Assembly (NCBI GenBank): GCA_036524675.1
Contig: DATDBU010000170.1
Coordinates: forward strand, 1-52,193
Reading direction: 5' to 3'
DNA length: 52,193 nucleotides
DNA from: DATDAW01 sp036524675
GTDB taxonomy: Bacteria > Verrucomicrobiota > Verrucomicrobiia > Chthoniobacterales > DASVRZ01
Shown here: positions 33,874 through 42,321 of the stretch, one piece after another
Layout: the number at the start of each line of letters is the position of its first letter
How positions within the stretch are numbered: position 1 is the first letter of the stretch
Made by a program: the position numbers and the translations under genes
Notes under the pieces: model-generated
What the model saw: the letters and a program-made list of their open reading frames with translations, nothing else
Told to the model about the DNA's origin: nothing
Databases searched by the model: none

Positions 33874-34371
33874 CTAAACCGGGGGCAAGACCTGTTTCAG
33901 CACAGTATCCGTTTGCTGTTTCCGAAAATCAGCAAGCCTGTCACGCACCTCCGTGTCCTCCCCGGCCAAAAGGGACGCTGCAAAAAGCGCCGCGTTTTTT
34001 GCCCCGGCCACGCCAATCGCGAACGTCGCAACCGGAACACCCGCCGGCATTTGCACGATGCTCAGCAACGAATCCATCCCGCGCAAAATTTTGCTCTCCA
34101 CCGGCACGCCGAGCACTGGCACCGTGGTGTTTGCCGCGATCATCCCGGGCAAATGCGCTGCTCCGCCGGCTCCGGCAATGATTACACGTATTCCACGCGA
34201 TTCCGCGGTTTTCGAAAATTCTGCGAGCAGATCGGGGGTCCGATGGGCTGAAACCACGCGTGTTTCAGCCTCGACTCCAAGGTCCTTCAACTGCTCCGCG
34301 GCATGCTTCATCGTCTCCCAATCCGATGTCGACCCCATCACGATGGCGACGCGTAATGAATTTGGATTCAT
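33874..34371 (-). CDS. purE: 5-(carboxyamino)imidazole ribonucleotide mutase
   Basis: A 165-residue enzyme of de novo purine synthesis that converts N5-CAIR to CAIR. Motifs: VAIVMGSTSDWETM (about 8-21), VVSAHRTPD (about 40-48, catalytic His) and IAGAGGAAHLPGM (about 66-78). The ATG at 34371 is used; the track start 12 bp upstream adds only MVKK. purK is not adjacent, which is common outside enterobacteria. Confidence 0.96.
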   Translation of the reverse strand: MNPNSLRVAIVMGSTSDWETMKHAAEQLKDLGVEAETRVVSAHRTPDLLAEFSKTAESRGIRVIIAGAGGAAHLPGMIAANTTVPVLGVPVESKILRGMDSLLSIVQMPAGVPVATFAIGVAGAKNAALFAASLLAGEDTEVRDRLADFRKQQTDTVLKQVLPPV

Positions 34372-34564
34372 TTTTTTAACCAATCAGGCATCCGTGCCGT
34401 ATGTAAAGACGTATCGAAAGCATGGTGGCGCACGCGGGCGAGCATCCCGCCAGCCGCCGGACCTGCCGCACGTAAGCGATTTGGCTCACTCTTTGTAGTG
34501 TAACGAATCCTAACTGCGGAATCCGGCCTGCCGTCACCGAGCATTAAACCGACCGAATAAAATT

Positions 34565-34768
34565 ATGCCACAAGGAACAGTAAAATGGTTCAACGAGAAA
34601 AAAGGTTTCGGATTCATCATCGATCCGAGCTTTGACGACGATATTTTCGTCCATTTCTCGGAAATCCGGACAGAGGGATTCAAAACCCTTCAAGAGGGTG
34701 AGCTCGTCGAATTCGAGCTTTACCGCGACGAAAAGGGCGCCAAGGCTCGCAATGTGATCCGCCAATAG
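34565..34768 (+). CDS. Cold-shock domain protein
   Basis: A 67-residue single cold-shock domain that binds single-stranded RNA or DNA as a chaperone. RNP1 is KGFGFI (13-18) and RNP2 is DIFVHF (26-31); the start MPQGTVKWFNEKKGFGFI is classic. The 180-bp upstream region may carry a regulated leader, as in other csp genes, but I see no firm promoter. It stands 17 bp before the aroK start. Confidence 0.96.
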   Translation: MPQGTVKWFNEKKGFGFIIDPSFDDDIFVHFSEIRTEGFKTLQEGELVEFELYRDEKGAKARNVIRQ

Positions 34769-34785
34769 TGTAGGATGAAGCCGTT

Positions 34786-35364
34786 TTGGCTTCCAATACA
34801 CTTACAGCACGGTCGCTTGCGGGAAATATCGTCCTGATCGGCTTCATGGGGACGGGTAAATCCTCCCTCGGAAAGCGGCTCGCCCAGACTCTGGGCTGGC
34901 CGCTGATCGACTCGGACGTCCTTGCCGAGAAAAAGGCGGGACGTACGATTTCAGAAATTTTCGCCTCCGAAGGGGAAAACGCTTTTCGGGATCTCGAGAC
35001 AGGGATCTTGAAATCGCTGGAGCAAACATTTCACGCGGTAATCTCCACAGGTGGTGGAGTAGTAGGGCGCGAAGAGAATCGCGCGTTGTTGAGACGTATG
35101 GGCATGGTGGTTTGGCTGCACGCGGACGAGGAAGCGATTTTCGAGCGCATCTCGCGAAACAAAAAGCGGCCCCTCTTGCAAACGCCGAATCCCCGTCAAA
35201 CGCTGCACGATCTGCTGAAAAAGCGAGGTCCCCTTTACGCAGAAGTTGCTGATGTAGCGATAGATACAGGTAGAACGCAGCCCCCTCAGGCCATACAGGC
35301 GATATTGCAAGCCTTTCGGAGTTTCTCAGGGAAAGAAACGGATAAATCCTCTCCTTTACGATGA
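34786..35364 (+). CDS. aroK: Shikimate kinase
   Basis: A 192-residue enzyme that phosphorylates shikimate with ATP. Walker A GFMGTGKSS (19-27), the shikimate-binding IDSDVLAEKKAGRTISEIF region (about 42-60), STGGGVVGREENR (about 86-98) and KKRPLLQ lid. The start at 34786 is TTG; an AGGA lies 11 bp upstream and no ATG is available in frame before the Walker motif. Its stop overlaps the queG ATG (ATGA). Confidence 0.94.
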   Translation: MASNTLTARSLAGNIVLIGFMGTGKSSLGKRLAQTLGWPLIDSDVLAEKKAGRTISEIFASEGENAFRDLETGILKSLEQTFHAVISTGGGVVGREENRALLRRMGMVVWLHADEEAIFERISRNKKRPLLQTPNPRQTLHDLLKKRGPLYAEVADVAIDTGRTQPPQAIQAILQAFRSFSGKETDKSSPLR

Positions 35365-36368
35365 AAACCGCGCTCGTGGAACGGGCGCTCGCTCTTGGAT
35401 TCGCCCAGTGCCGCGTGGCTCCAGCCAAACCGCCACGCTACGGTGAAGCGTTCCGTCTTTGGCTCGCCAATGGCAGTCACGGCACCATGGAATGGCTCCA
35501 ACGGGGCAAGGAAAAGCGCCTTAACCCAGAACTCGTCCTCCCGGGCGCGAAAAGTGTGGTCGTGTTGACGACAAATTATTTTCAAGGCCCGGAACGTCCT
35601 GCGCGTCGCGGACGCATCGCCCGGTACGCCTGGGGCGTAGACTATCACGATGTCATCCAGCCGCGGCTTGAATCTCTCGACGCATTTCTCTCCGCAAATG
35701 GCGGAAAACAAAAGATTTACACGGACACGGGTCCCGTTCTCGAACGCGATTTCGGCTCCGAAGCCGGAATCGGCTGGTCGGGCAAAAGCACCATGTTGCT
35801 CAACCGCGAACTGGGCACATGGTTTTTTCTTTCTGTCATTTTGACGACGCTCGAAATCGAGCCCGATCCTCCTCAGCGGAATCGTTGCGGAAGCTGCACG
35901 CGCTGCATCGACGCCTGCCCTACCAACGCCATCACGGCACCCCATCGACTCGACGCCAGAAAATGCATTTCCTACCAGACCATCGAAAACAAAGGCCCGA
36001 TTCCCCTGGAAATGCGTGCGCTCATCGGTAACCGGATTTATGGCTGCGACGACTGCCTCGATGCCTGCCCGTGGAATCGCTTCGCGGAGGCGTCGCGGGA
36101 AATGGCGTTCTCCGCCCGTCCGCCGACAGAATCGGCCGATTTGCGGGATTATCTGTCCTGGAATGACGACCAATTCCGCACTGCCTTCCGCGGATCACCT
36201 ATCAAACGCATTAAACGCCGCGGCTTTCTCCGAAACGTGTGCGTCGTTTTGGGAAATATCGGCACTTCGGACGACCTGCCCGCTCTTGAAACAGCTGCAG
36301 CCGATCCCGAACCGCTGATTGCCGAGCACGCCGCATGGGCCATCACGCAGATCCGCAACCGGACATAG
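35361..36368 (+). CDS. queG: Epoxyqueuosine reductase
   Basis: A 335-residue cobalamin- and Fe-S-dependent enzyme that performs the last step of queuosine synthesis in tRNA. Two 4Fe-4S clusters are visible: C176, C179, C182 and C186 (CGSCTRCIDACP), then C202, C229, C232 and C236 (GCDDCLDACPWN). The N-terminal DUF1730-like part includes VLTTNYF and RYAWGVDYHD. The C-terminal HEAT-like tail (about 295-335) is shorter than in Escherichia coli. Translationally coupled to aroK. Partner tgt lies 2.5 kb downstream on the other strand. Confidence 0.95.
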   Translation: MKTALVERALALGFAQCRVAPAKPPRYGEAFRLWLANGSHGTMEWLQRGKEKRLNPELVLPGAKSVVVLTTNYFQGPERPARRGRIARYAWGVDYHDVIQPRLESLDAFLSANGGKQKIYTDTGPVLERDFGSEAGIGWSGKSTMLLNRELGTWFFLSVILTTLEIEPDPPQRNRCGSCTRCIDACPTNAITAPHRLDARKCISYQTIENKGPIPLEMRALIGNRIYGCDDCLDACPWNRFAEASREMAFSARPPTESADLRDYLSWNDDQFRTAFRGSPIKRIKRRGFLRNVCVVLGNIGTSDDLPALETAAADPEPLIAEHAAWAITQIRNRT

Positions 36369-36379
36369 GCGGATTAAAA

Positions 36380-36394
36380 CTTTGCCTTGCAAAG
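36380..36394. promoter_or_regulatory. Palindromic operator candidate, site 1 (CTTTG-N5-CAAAG)
   Basis: CTTTG-CCTTG-CAAAG, a perfect 5+5 palindrome with a 5-bp spacer, 12 bp after the queG stop and 29 bp before the membrane-protein ATG. Its centre is exactly 20 bp (two helical turns) from that of site 2. Confidence 0.72.
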
Positions 36395-36399
36395 CACAC

Positions 36400-36414
36400 C
36401 TTTGTCGCACAAAG
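36400..36414. promoter_or_regulatory. Palindromic operator candidate, site 2 (CTTTG-N5-CAAAG)
   Basis: CTTTG-TCGCA-CAAAG, same palindrome as site 1 with a different spacer, ending 8 bp before the ATG at 36423. Binding here would block translation-start access or promoter clearance. The third copy is at 37416-37430. Confidence 0.72.
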
Positions 36415-36422
36415 TGCGCCCC

Positions 36423-37070
36423 ATGCAGCCACAGTCCGACGCCGGGGAAAACCTGCGTATCATCCGTTCTCTCATGGAGAAGGCGACTATCTACCGTGCC
36501 ATCTCCGCGCCCGGCGCGCTGGCAGGCGGATCGATCGCTGCAATTGTTTCCATCACAGGCGTTTTTCTCGCCAGTCCGAGCATTCCGGCCGAGGACGAAA
36601 TTTGGTGGTTTTTTGTTCCGTGGCTCGCCGTATTTGTCGTGGCGGGCGTCTTTAATCTATGGCTGCTCGGCCAGGATGGGACTCAAGGCGGTTCGGATAC
36701 CGGATTTCACGTGTCCGAAAGAATGCGGACTGCGCTGGGTTGCATGCTCCCCGGATTACTAGCCGGAGGTTTTTGTGCAATCCTGCAGTCGGCACTCGAA
36801 TGGTCCACCATTGCCAGCCTCTGGGTGTTGCTCTACGGCGTAAGCCTCCTAAGCACCGGCTTTTTCTCGCCAACTTCCATCCGGGTTCTCGGCTGGACGT
36901 TCTTCGCTGCAGGTGCTGTTTTGCTTATCGCAGGGGCGATTATCGCCGAGACCATTCAAACCGGCGACGCAAATCCGCTGGCTCTTGCCCATGGAATTAT
37001 GGGCACCACATTTGGATTGTTTCACATTGTTTACGCCATCTGCGTCTGGCCCCGCCGAGCCAATGTTTGA
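36423..37070 (+). CDS. Membrane protein of a winged-helix-regulated cassette
   Basis: A 215-residue integral membrane protein from the ATG at 36423; an earlier in-frame start at 36387 would lie inside the operators. A soluble helical lead (about 1-30; GENLRIIRSLMEKATIYRAI) precedes about six hydrophobic segments, starting with ALAGGSIAAIVSITGVFL and ending with IMGTTFGLFHIVYAICVW. No transporter motif recognised. The 3' end overlaps the winged-helix gene by 8 bp, so the two are co-translated; the pair is probably autoregulated through the two upstream palindromes. Confidence 0.8.
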   Translation: MQPQSDAGENLRIIRSLMEKATIYRAISAPGALAGGSIAAIVSITGVFLASPSIPAEDEIWWFFVPWLAVFVVAGVFNLWLLGQDGTQGGSDTGFHVSERMRTALGCMLPGLLAGGFCAILQSALEWSTIASLWVLLYGVSLLSTGFFSPTSIRVLGWTFFAAGAVLLIAGAIIAETIQTGDANPLALAHGIMGTTFGLFHIVYAICVWPRRANV

Positions 37071-37365
37071 TTTCGACAAGATCGACAAAACCATCCACGA
37101 GAAAGGCCGGCTCGGAATCATGACTCTGCTTGCTGTGCGGACAAGCTGGACATTTCAAGATTTAAAGAGCGAACTCAAAATGAGCGACGGAAATTTGATC
37201 ACGCATCTGCGCACCCTTCATGACGCTGGCATGGTCGCCATTACGCGAGAAATTCTGGACCGTCCGCAAACCAGTTATTCCCTGACCGCGAAAGGGCGCG
37301 CGGCGTTTCAGGAATACCTCGCGGTACTCGAGCAGATCATCACGGCTGGAAAACCAAAGGTATGA
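37063..37365 (+). CDS. Winged-helix transcriptional regulator (HTH_34/ArsR-MarR-like)
   Basis: A 100-residue DNA-binding protein consisting of a single winged helix. It begins MFDFDKIDKTIHEKGRLGIM; the helix-turn-helix is TFQDLKSELKMSDGNLITHLRTLHDAGMVA (about 29-58), and the wing is TREILDRPQTSYSLTAKGR (about 61-79), then a C-terminal dimer helix. This resembles the HTH_34 group of small regulators. No metal-binding or redox Cys is present, so the signal is probably carried by the adjacent membrane protein or a small ligand. A dimer would fit a palindromic site such as CTTTG-N5-CAAAG. Confidence 0.88.
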   Translation: MFDFDKIDKTIHEKGRLGIMTLLAVRTSWTFQDLKSELKMSDGNLITHLRTLHDAGMVAITREILDRPQTSYSLTAKGRAAFQEYLAVLEQIITAGKPKV

Positions 37366-37415
37366 CGCTCCGAATCCTGTGGGAACATCCCGCTCATCGT
37401 TCATTTGCCCTGAAA

Positions 37416-37430
37416 CTTTGTGTTACAAAG
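37416..37430. promoter_or_regulatory. Palindromic operator candidate, site 3 (CTTTG-N5-CAAAG)
   Basis: CTTTG-TGTTA-CAAAG, extended by the same ACTTTG...CAAAGC flanks as site 1, 18 bp before the ATG at 37448. It places the downstream paired membrane proteins under the same regulator. Confidence 0.72.
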
Positions 37431-37447
37431 CCTTCTAAATTCGAATC

Positions 37448-38140
37448 ATGAACAGTTTGCAAAAAGTGATCATCCTCTTTCGCGGCAACACTCGCTCCAC
37501 TGCGTCACTACTTTTAAAACCACGACCGCGTCTGTTCATTCCGTGTGTGACAACCATTGCCGTCGGCTGCGCGATTTACGGCGGCGTCATTGGCCTCTGG
37601 CGCGGACCGCAGCAGGCGCTTTACACTGCAATCAAGTTTCCCTTGCTCATTTTTCTGACCTGCGGCGCAAATACTCTGCTCAACGGAATATTGGCGCAGG
37701 TCTTGGGCTCGGGCTTGAGTTTTCGTCAGACCTCCACGGCAATTTTAATGAGCTTTACCGTGATGGCGATCATCCTGGCCGGGCTAACTCCCGTCGCGGC
37801 TTTCATTCTCGCCAGCAATCCAGCGCTGGGGTCGGAACAGAGCAGAACCGGCCACGGCATTACCCTGCTTTGCGACGTCGCCTTCATTGCCTATACTGGA
37901 GTCGTCGGCAACGTCCGGCTATTGATGCTGCTCAAGCAAATTTGCCCCGCCGCCGTTGCAAGACGTGTCTTCTGGGGCTGGCTGGCGGGCAATCTCTTTC
38001 TCGGCGCGCAGTTATCGTGGGTCTTGCGACCCTTCATCGGCAGCCCTGGATTGGAAGTCCAATTTCTTCGCGACGACCCCCTGCGCGGGAATTTTTACGA
38101 AGCGGTTTTTCACACTCTCAAACATCTCATTAACCGATAA
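37448..38140 (+). CDS. Membrane protein, paralogue A of a tandem pair
   Basis: A 230-residue integral membrane protein with about six hydrophobic segments. It begins with a basic soluble part (residues 1-28), then IPCVTTIAVGCAIYGGVIGLW. The late motif WVLRPFIGSPG (about 197-207), followed by a short polar tail with FYEAVFHTLKHL, is shared in form with the next gene (ALRPLIGKSQD ... FFLAHWKDNL), as is the YGGVIG / YGLVIG segment at the first membrane helix. The two are therefore paralogues. Function unknown. Under operator site 3. Confidence 0.8.
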   Translation: MNSLQKVIILFRGNTRSTASLLLKPRPRLFIPCVTTIAVGCAIYGGVIGLWRGPQQALYTAIKFPLLIFLTCGANTLLNGILAQVLGSGLSFRQTSTAILMSFTVMAIILAGLTPVAAFILASNPALGSEQSRTGHGITLLCDVAFIAYTGVVGNVRLLMLLKQICPAAVARRVFWGWLAGNLFLGAQLSWVLRPFIGSPGLEVQFLRDDPLRGNFYEAVFHTLKHLINR

Positions 38141-38143
38141 ACC

Positions 38144-38857
38144 ATGAACGAACCCGCAACACCCTCCGGTCCCTGGAAAACAAACCCACTGCCGCCTTTG
38201 CCTCCTCTCGAATCCAGTGCCAGTCCGGCTTTGATCATCGAGACATTGCTGAAACGTCCCGCCCAACTTGTCCTATCGATTCAGGAAAAAGATGGTCTGC
38301 GCATTTCCACGATTCTCGCCATAGTCGCTTTTCTGGCATTGGCAGTTTACGGACTTGTCATCGGCACGTTTTCCGGAGGCGATCAATTGCTAGCGGCCAC
38401 ATGGAAAGTGGGCCTCGGGGGATTCGCCAGTGCTATCATATGCCTGCCAAGCCTGTTTATTTTTGCCAGTCTTTCGGGCGCTAATGTCACGATTCGTGGA
38501 ATCGTGGGTACACTGGCAGCCACACTGGCGCTGGCGGCGCTGTTACTGATCGGCTTTGCCCCCGTGGCGTGGATCTTCTCGCAGTCCACCGAGTCGCTCG
38601 TCTTCATCGGAACACTACATCTCTGCTTTTGGCTTATTGGACTGGGCGTGGGCCTGCGTCTCCTTGGAATGATGCTAAAACTATTGGGACTCGCGGACAG
38701 ATTTCATATGAAGGTGTGGATTGCGATTTTCGTCCTCGTCAGCCTTCAGATGACAACCGCTCTTCGGCCCCTCATTGGAAAATCACAGGATATTCTGCCA
38801 AAGGAGAAAAAGTTCTTCCTGGCTCATTGGAAAGACAATCTCACAAGCCAGCACTAA
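38144..38857 (+). CDS. Membrane protein, paralogue B of a tandem pair
   Basis: A 237-residue integral membrane protein. A Pro-rich cytoplasmic lead (1-30) and an amphipathic stretch (ETLLKRPAQLVLSIQEKDGL) precede about six hydrophobic helices, starting ISTILAIVAFLALAVYGLVIG and ending ALRPLIGKSQDILPKEKKFF. It begins 3 bp after paralogue A and is certainly in the same unit. The pair could form a hetero-oligomer; this is inference. It ends 22 bp from the convergent tgt gene with no obvious terminator. Confidence 0.8.
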   Translation: MNEPATPSGPWKTNPLPPLPPLESSASPALIIETLLKRPAQLVLSIQEKDGLRISTILAIVAFLALAVYGLVIGTFSGGDQLLAATWKVGLGGFASAIICLPSLFIFASLSGANVTIRGIVGTLAATLALAALLLIGFAPVAWIFSQSTESLVFIGTLHLCFWLIGLGVGLRLLGMMLKLLGLADRFHMKVWIAIFVLVSLQMTTALRPLIGKSQDILPKEKKFFLAHWKDNLTSQH

Positions 38858-38879
38858 CACTCTTCAAATTGCGCGGCAG

Positions 38880-40001
38880 TCACTCCCCATTGTGCGGCGT
38901 GTAGCCACTCACGAACTCTTTGCGAAACTCAGCGAATGTTCCCCGCTCCAACGCACTTCTAACACGCTGCATTAGATTTAAGTAAAAATGTAGATTGTGC
39001 AGTGTTACCAACCGCAATCCAAGTATTTCCTCGGCTTTGATCAAATGCCGGAGATACCCCCGGGAATATTTTCGGCACGCCGGACATTCACAGCCTTCCT
39101 CAATTGGGCCTTTGTCGAAAATAAACGGTGCGTTTTTAAGATTGATCGTTCCCGTGTTAGTAAACGCCGTCCCGTTTCGCGCAATGCGCGTCGGCAGCAC
39201 ACAGTCGAACATGTCGATGCCGCGCGCCACCATTTCCACCATCTGCGGTGGCGTACCAAGACCCATGGCATACCGGGGTTTGTTAGCAGGCAGATGCGGT
39301 GTGCTGTATTCGATGGCGGCCATCATTTCCGCCTCAGGCTCGCCCACGCTAACACCGCCCACAGCGTATCCCGGAAAATTCAAGTCGGCCAACGCCTGCG
39401 CACTGTGAACGCGAAGCTTTTCGTAATCAGAACCTTGCACGATACCAAAGACGTTCTGATGTGCCGGCGCGTGTTGTGCCGACCAATCACGGCAACGCTT
39501 TGCCCAGCGCAATGTCCGCTCCAGACTTTTCGCCGCATAATCGTATTCGCAGGGGTAAGGCGGGCACTCGTCAAAAACCATCGCAATATCCGAGCCGAGC
39601 GCAGCCTGGATTTCCATGGACGTTTCCGGACCGATAAAACACGGCGCACCATCGAGGTGACTCTGAAAAGCAACGCCTTCCTCCGTAATCTTCCGCAATC
39701 TCGCCAGGGAAAACACCTGAAAGCCGCCTGAATCCGTCAAGATCGGTCCATTCCACCCCATGAACGTATGCAGACCACCGAAATGTTTCATCACCTCAAC
39801 ACCCGGCCGGATGAACAGGTGGTACGTATTGCCGAGGATGATCTGGGCTCGAAGATCGACGAGTTCCTCCGGCGTAACGGCCTTTACCGTCGCCTGCGTG
39901 CCGACCGGCATGAAAATGGGCGTCTCGATCACTCCGTGCGCCGTGGTCAACCGTCCCCGGCGCGCCATCGACGACGTATCAGTGGAAATCAATTCAAACA
40001 T
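38880..40001 (-). CDS. tgt: Queuine tRNA-ribosyltransferase (tRNA-guanine transglycosylase)
   Basis: A 373-residue enzyme that swaps guanine 34 for preQ1 in GUN-anticodon tRNAs. Motifs: ARRGRLTTAHGVIETPIFMP (about 13-32), ILTDSGGFQVFSLA (about 86-99, catalytic Asp), FDCVLPTRIARNG (about 259-271, nucleophile Asp region) and the zinc site CECPACRKY ... LHNLHFY (about 302-345). The ATG at 40001 is used. Divergent from the TonB receptor gene. Works upstream of QueG. Confidence 0.96.
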   Translation of the reverse strand: MFELISTDTSSMARRGRLTTAHGVIETPIFMPVGTQATVKAVTPEELVDLRAQIILGNTYHLFIRPGVEVMKHFGGLHTFMGWNGPILTDSGGFQVFSLARLRKITEEGVAFQSHLDGAPCFIGPETSMEIQAALGSDIAMVFDECPPYPCEYDYAAKSLERTLRWAKRCRDWSAQHAPAHQNVFGIVQGSDYEKLRVHSAQALADLNFPGYAVGGVSVGEPEAEMMAAIEYSTPHLPANKPRYAMGLGTPPQMVEMVARGIDMFDCVLPTRIARNGTAFTNTGTINLKNAPFIFDKGPIEEGCECPACRKYSRGYLRHLIKAEEILGLRLVTLHNLHFYLNLMQRVRSALERGTFAEFRKEFVSGYTPHNGE

Positions 40002-40094
40002 GGAGCGGCGACAATAGACACAACCGGGCGGAATTGCCACGTGCCACCCAAAAGTCACGTCATTGTTGCAAATTGATTACATCAGCGACTTGAC

Positions 40095-40117
40095 TTGTTG
40101 CAAGCCGCCTGCAACAA
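40095..40117. promoter_or_regulatory. Palindrome TTGTTGCA-N7-TGCAACAA before the TonB receptor
   Basis: A perfect 8-bp inverted repeat with a 7-bp spacer, 26 bp before the receptor ATG. The half-site TTGTTGCAA also occurs at 40063-40071, 32 bp upstream, three helical turns away. A metal-responsive repressor (Fur/Zur class) would be a sensible binder, since the receptor has a His-rich loop, but the sequence does not match the well-known Fur or Zur boxes. Confidence 0.55.
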
Positions 40118-40143
40118 AAACGGCCCTCGCTTCCGTGTCTTCC

Positions 40144-42291
40144 ATGAAATCAAAACCGCTCTCTTCCTCTGCCATTGCCGCTGTTCTCGCAGCATTCAGC
40201 TTTGCTCCCGCACTCGCGTCTGCCCAGAACGCTGCGCCCACTCCCGATGTCCACGAAGCCGGGCATACCCTCGAGGAAATGAGCGTCACCGCGGGGCCGA
40301 CCCAACGAACGCTCTTCGAACAAGCTGCGCCGGTGACAGTACTTCAAGGCGATGAGCTCAAACAAAAGCTCGCAACCTCCCTCGGTGATACGCTTGCGAA
40401 TGAGCCGGGGGTGAGCGCGACGAGATTCGCCCCGGGAGCGAGTCGGCCCATTATTCGCGGACTGGACGGCGACCGAATCCGTGTCCTGCAAAACGGCACG
40501 AACACGATCGACGCCTCGGCGACGAGCTTTGATCACGCAGTCTCCGTCGAGCCGATGACCGTTGAAAAAATCGAAATCGTGCGCGGTCCGGCCACGCTTC
40601 TGTATGGGCCGAACACCGTCGGCGGCGTCGTAAACGTCATCGACAATCGCGTGCCGACCGAACTTCCGAACAGCGCGCTCCCGTTCACCGGTGGCTTCGA
40701 TTTCCGCTACGGAACGGTCGACGACGAGACATCCCGCTCAGGACTGGTGGAATTCGCGATCGGGCACATCGTTGTGCACCTGGACGGCTCCCGGCGTGAA
40801 ACGGCGGACGTCGACATTCCGGGTTACGCCCGTTCCGAGCGTCTCCGCGAACGCGACCCGCTGCCAGCCGGCGAAGAAGAAGCAAAAGACGTGCTCCCGA
40901 ACAGCTACACGAACACAGACAATGCCGCAGGCGGAATTTCCTACGTGTGGGACAAGGGCTACTTCGGCGTGGCGTATAGCGGCTATGATGGAAACTATGG
41001 CACCGTCGCGGAGCCGGACGTTCACATTGAACTTGAGCAACGCCGCTGGGATGTGCGCGGAGAGGTCAGGGAGCCGTTCGCGGGAATCAATGCTATCCGG
41101 CTGAAAGCGGCCTATTCGGACTATCAACACACCGAATTCGAAGGGCCGGAAATCGGCACGGTGTTCAAAAACCGTGGTTGGGACGGAAGGCTCGAGGTAG
41201 CCCATAATAAACTCGGTCCGATTGAAGGAACGATTGGTTACCAATCGCAATACAGCGATTTCTCAGCTCTGGGAGAAGAAGCGTTCCTCCCTCCCGTAGA
41301 AACCACCGGCAATGCGCTGTTCGTTTTCGAGGAGGCCGATCTGAATCCGTGGATTTTGCAGGCTGGCCTCCGATTCGACTGGCAGAAGGTCGACGCAGCG
41401 GCGAATGACAATTTTGGTCCGGCTCGCTCGCGTGATTTCGATACGTTGGGCGGCTCAGCGGGCGTCGTTCGAGAGATCGGCGAAAACTATGCGATTGCGC
41501 TTTCGGCGACTTATACGGAACGCGCGCCGACCTACCAGGAACTTTATGCAGATGGCCCCCACGTGGCCACGGATGCTTTCGAAATCGGCGACCCGAATCT
41601 GGATCCGGAGAAATCGTTTGGAATCGACCTTTCCTTCCGGAGAAAGGCGGGATTCGTGACGGGCTCGGTCAGTTTGTTCTACAATCATTTCGACGGATTT
41701 ATCGCTCAAAATCCGACCGGCGAAGTGGAGGACGATCTGGCTGTATTTCGTTATCAACAAACCGATGCAACGCTCATGGGCGGCGAGTTGGCGCTCGAGT
41801 TTCATCTCATTGATCAAGGCGATCAGGAGCTTTCCAGCGTTGAACAACCGGCGGATGGGAAAAGCGGGAAAGCCATCGCAACCACCGATGCAGAAGCGGA
41901 GCCTCACGCCCATCATCATCTCCACCTGCGCCTCACGTCCGACTACGTTTACGCGAAGGACGAAACCACGGACCATTCCCTGCCCCGGATGCCTCCCTTC
42001 CGCGTCGGAGCGGATCTGGTATATCAGGGCGATCACTTTGGGGCATCGCTCGGCGGCCAATTTGCGGCGCACCAAGGCCGGACGGCAGAAAATGAACTTC
42101 CGACAGACAGTTATTTTCTGCTCAACGCAAGCGTCAGCTACAAAGTCGATATCGGGCCCGTGAACGTGGAGTTTTACGTAAAAGGAAGCAATCTCACCGA
42201 CGAAGAAGCCCGACTGTCCACCTCGTTCCTGAAAGACATTGCTCCCCTGCCAGGCCAATCGGTCGTTTTTGGCGTAAGCACTGTCTTTTAA
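40144..42291 (+). CDS. TonB-dependent outer-membrane receptor with His-rich loop
   Basis: A 715-residue outer-membrane protein. Signal peptide MKSKPLSSSAIAAVLAAFSF, cleaved near ASA-QN. The plug domain (about 40-160) has RPIIRGLDGDRIRVLQNG and VEPMTVEKIEIVRGPATLLY. A 22-stranded barrel follows, ending PGQSVVFGVSTVF with a terminal Phe. A loop at about 585-600 is His-rich (EPHAHHHLHLRL), as in zinc receptors of the ZnuD type, so zinc is a possible substrate; this is a resemblance only. The ATG at 40144 is chosen for the signal peptide. Confidence 0.92.
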   Translation: MKSKPLSSSAIAAVLAAFSFAPALASAQNAAPTPDVHEAGHTLEEMSVTAGPTQRTLFEQAAPVTVLQGDELKQKLATSLGDTLANEPGVSATRFAPGASRPIIRGLDGDRIRVLQNGTNTIDASATSFDHAVSVEPMTVEKIEIVRGPATLLYGPNTVGGVVNVIDNRVPTELPNSALPFTGGFDFRYGTVDDETSRSGLVEFAIGHIVVHLDGSRRETADVDIPGYARSERLRERDPLPAGEEEAKDVLPNSYTNTDNAAGGISYVWDKGYFGVAYSGYDGNYGTVAEPDVHIELEQRRWDVRGEVREPFAGINAIRLKAAYSDYQHTEFEGPEIGTVFKNRGWDGRLEVAHNKLGPIEGTIGYQSQYSDFSALGEEAFLPPVETTGNALFVFEEADLNPWILQAGLRFDWQKVDAAANDNFGPARSRDFDTLGGSAGVVREIGENYAIALSATYTERAPTYQELYADGPHVATDAFEIGDPNLDPEKSFGIDLSFRRKAGFVTGSVSLFYNHFDGFIAQNPTGEVEDDLAVFRYQQTDATLMGGELALEFHLIDQGDQELSSVEQPADGKSGKAIATTDAEAEPHAHHHLHLRLTSDYVYAKDETTDHSLPRMPPFRVGADLVYQGDHFGASLGGQFAAHQGRTAENELPTDSYFLLNASVSYKVDIGPVNVEFYVKGSNLTDEEARLSTSFLKDIAPLPGQSVVFGVSTVF

Positions 42292-42321
42292 GCAGAACCA
42301 CCATGCGTTACATTCCGGCAA

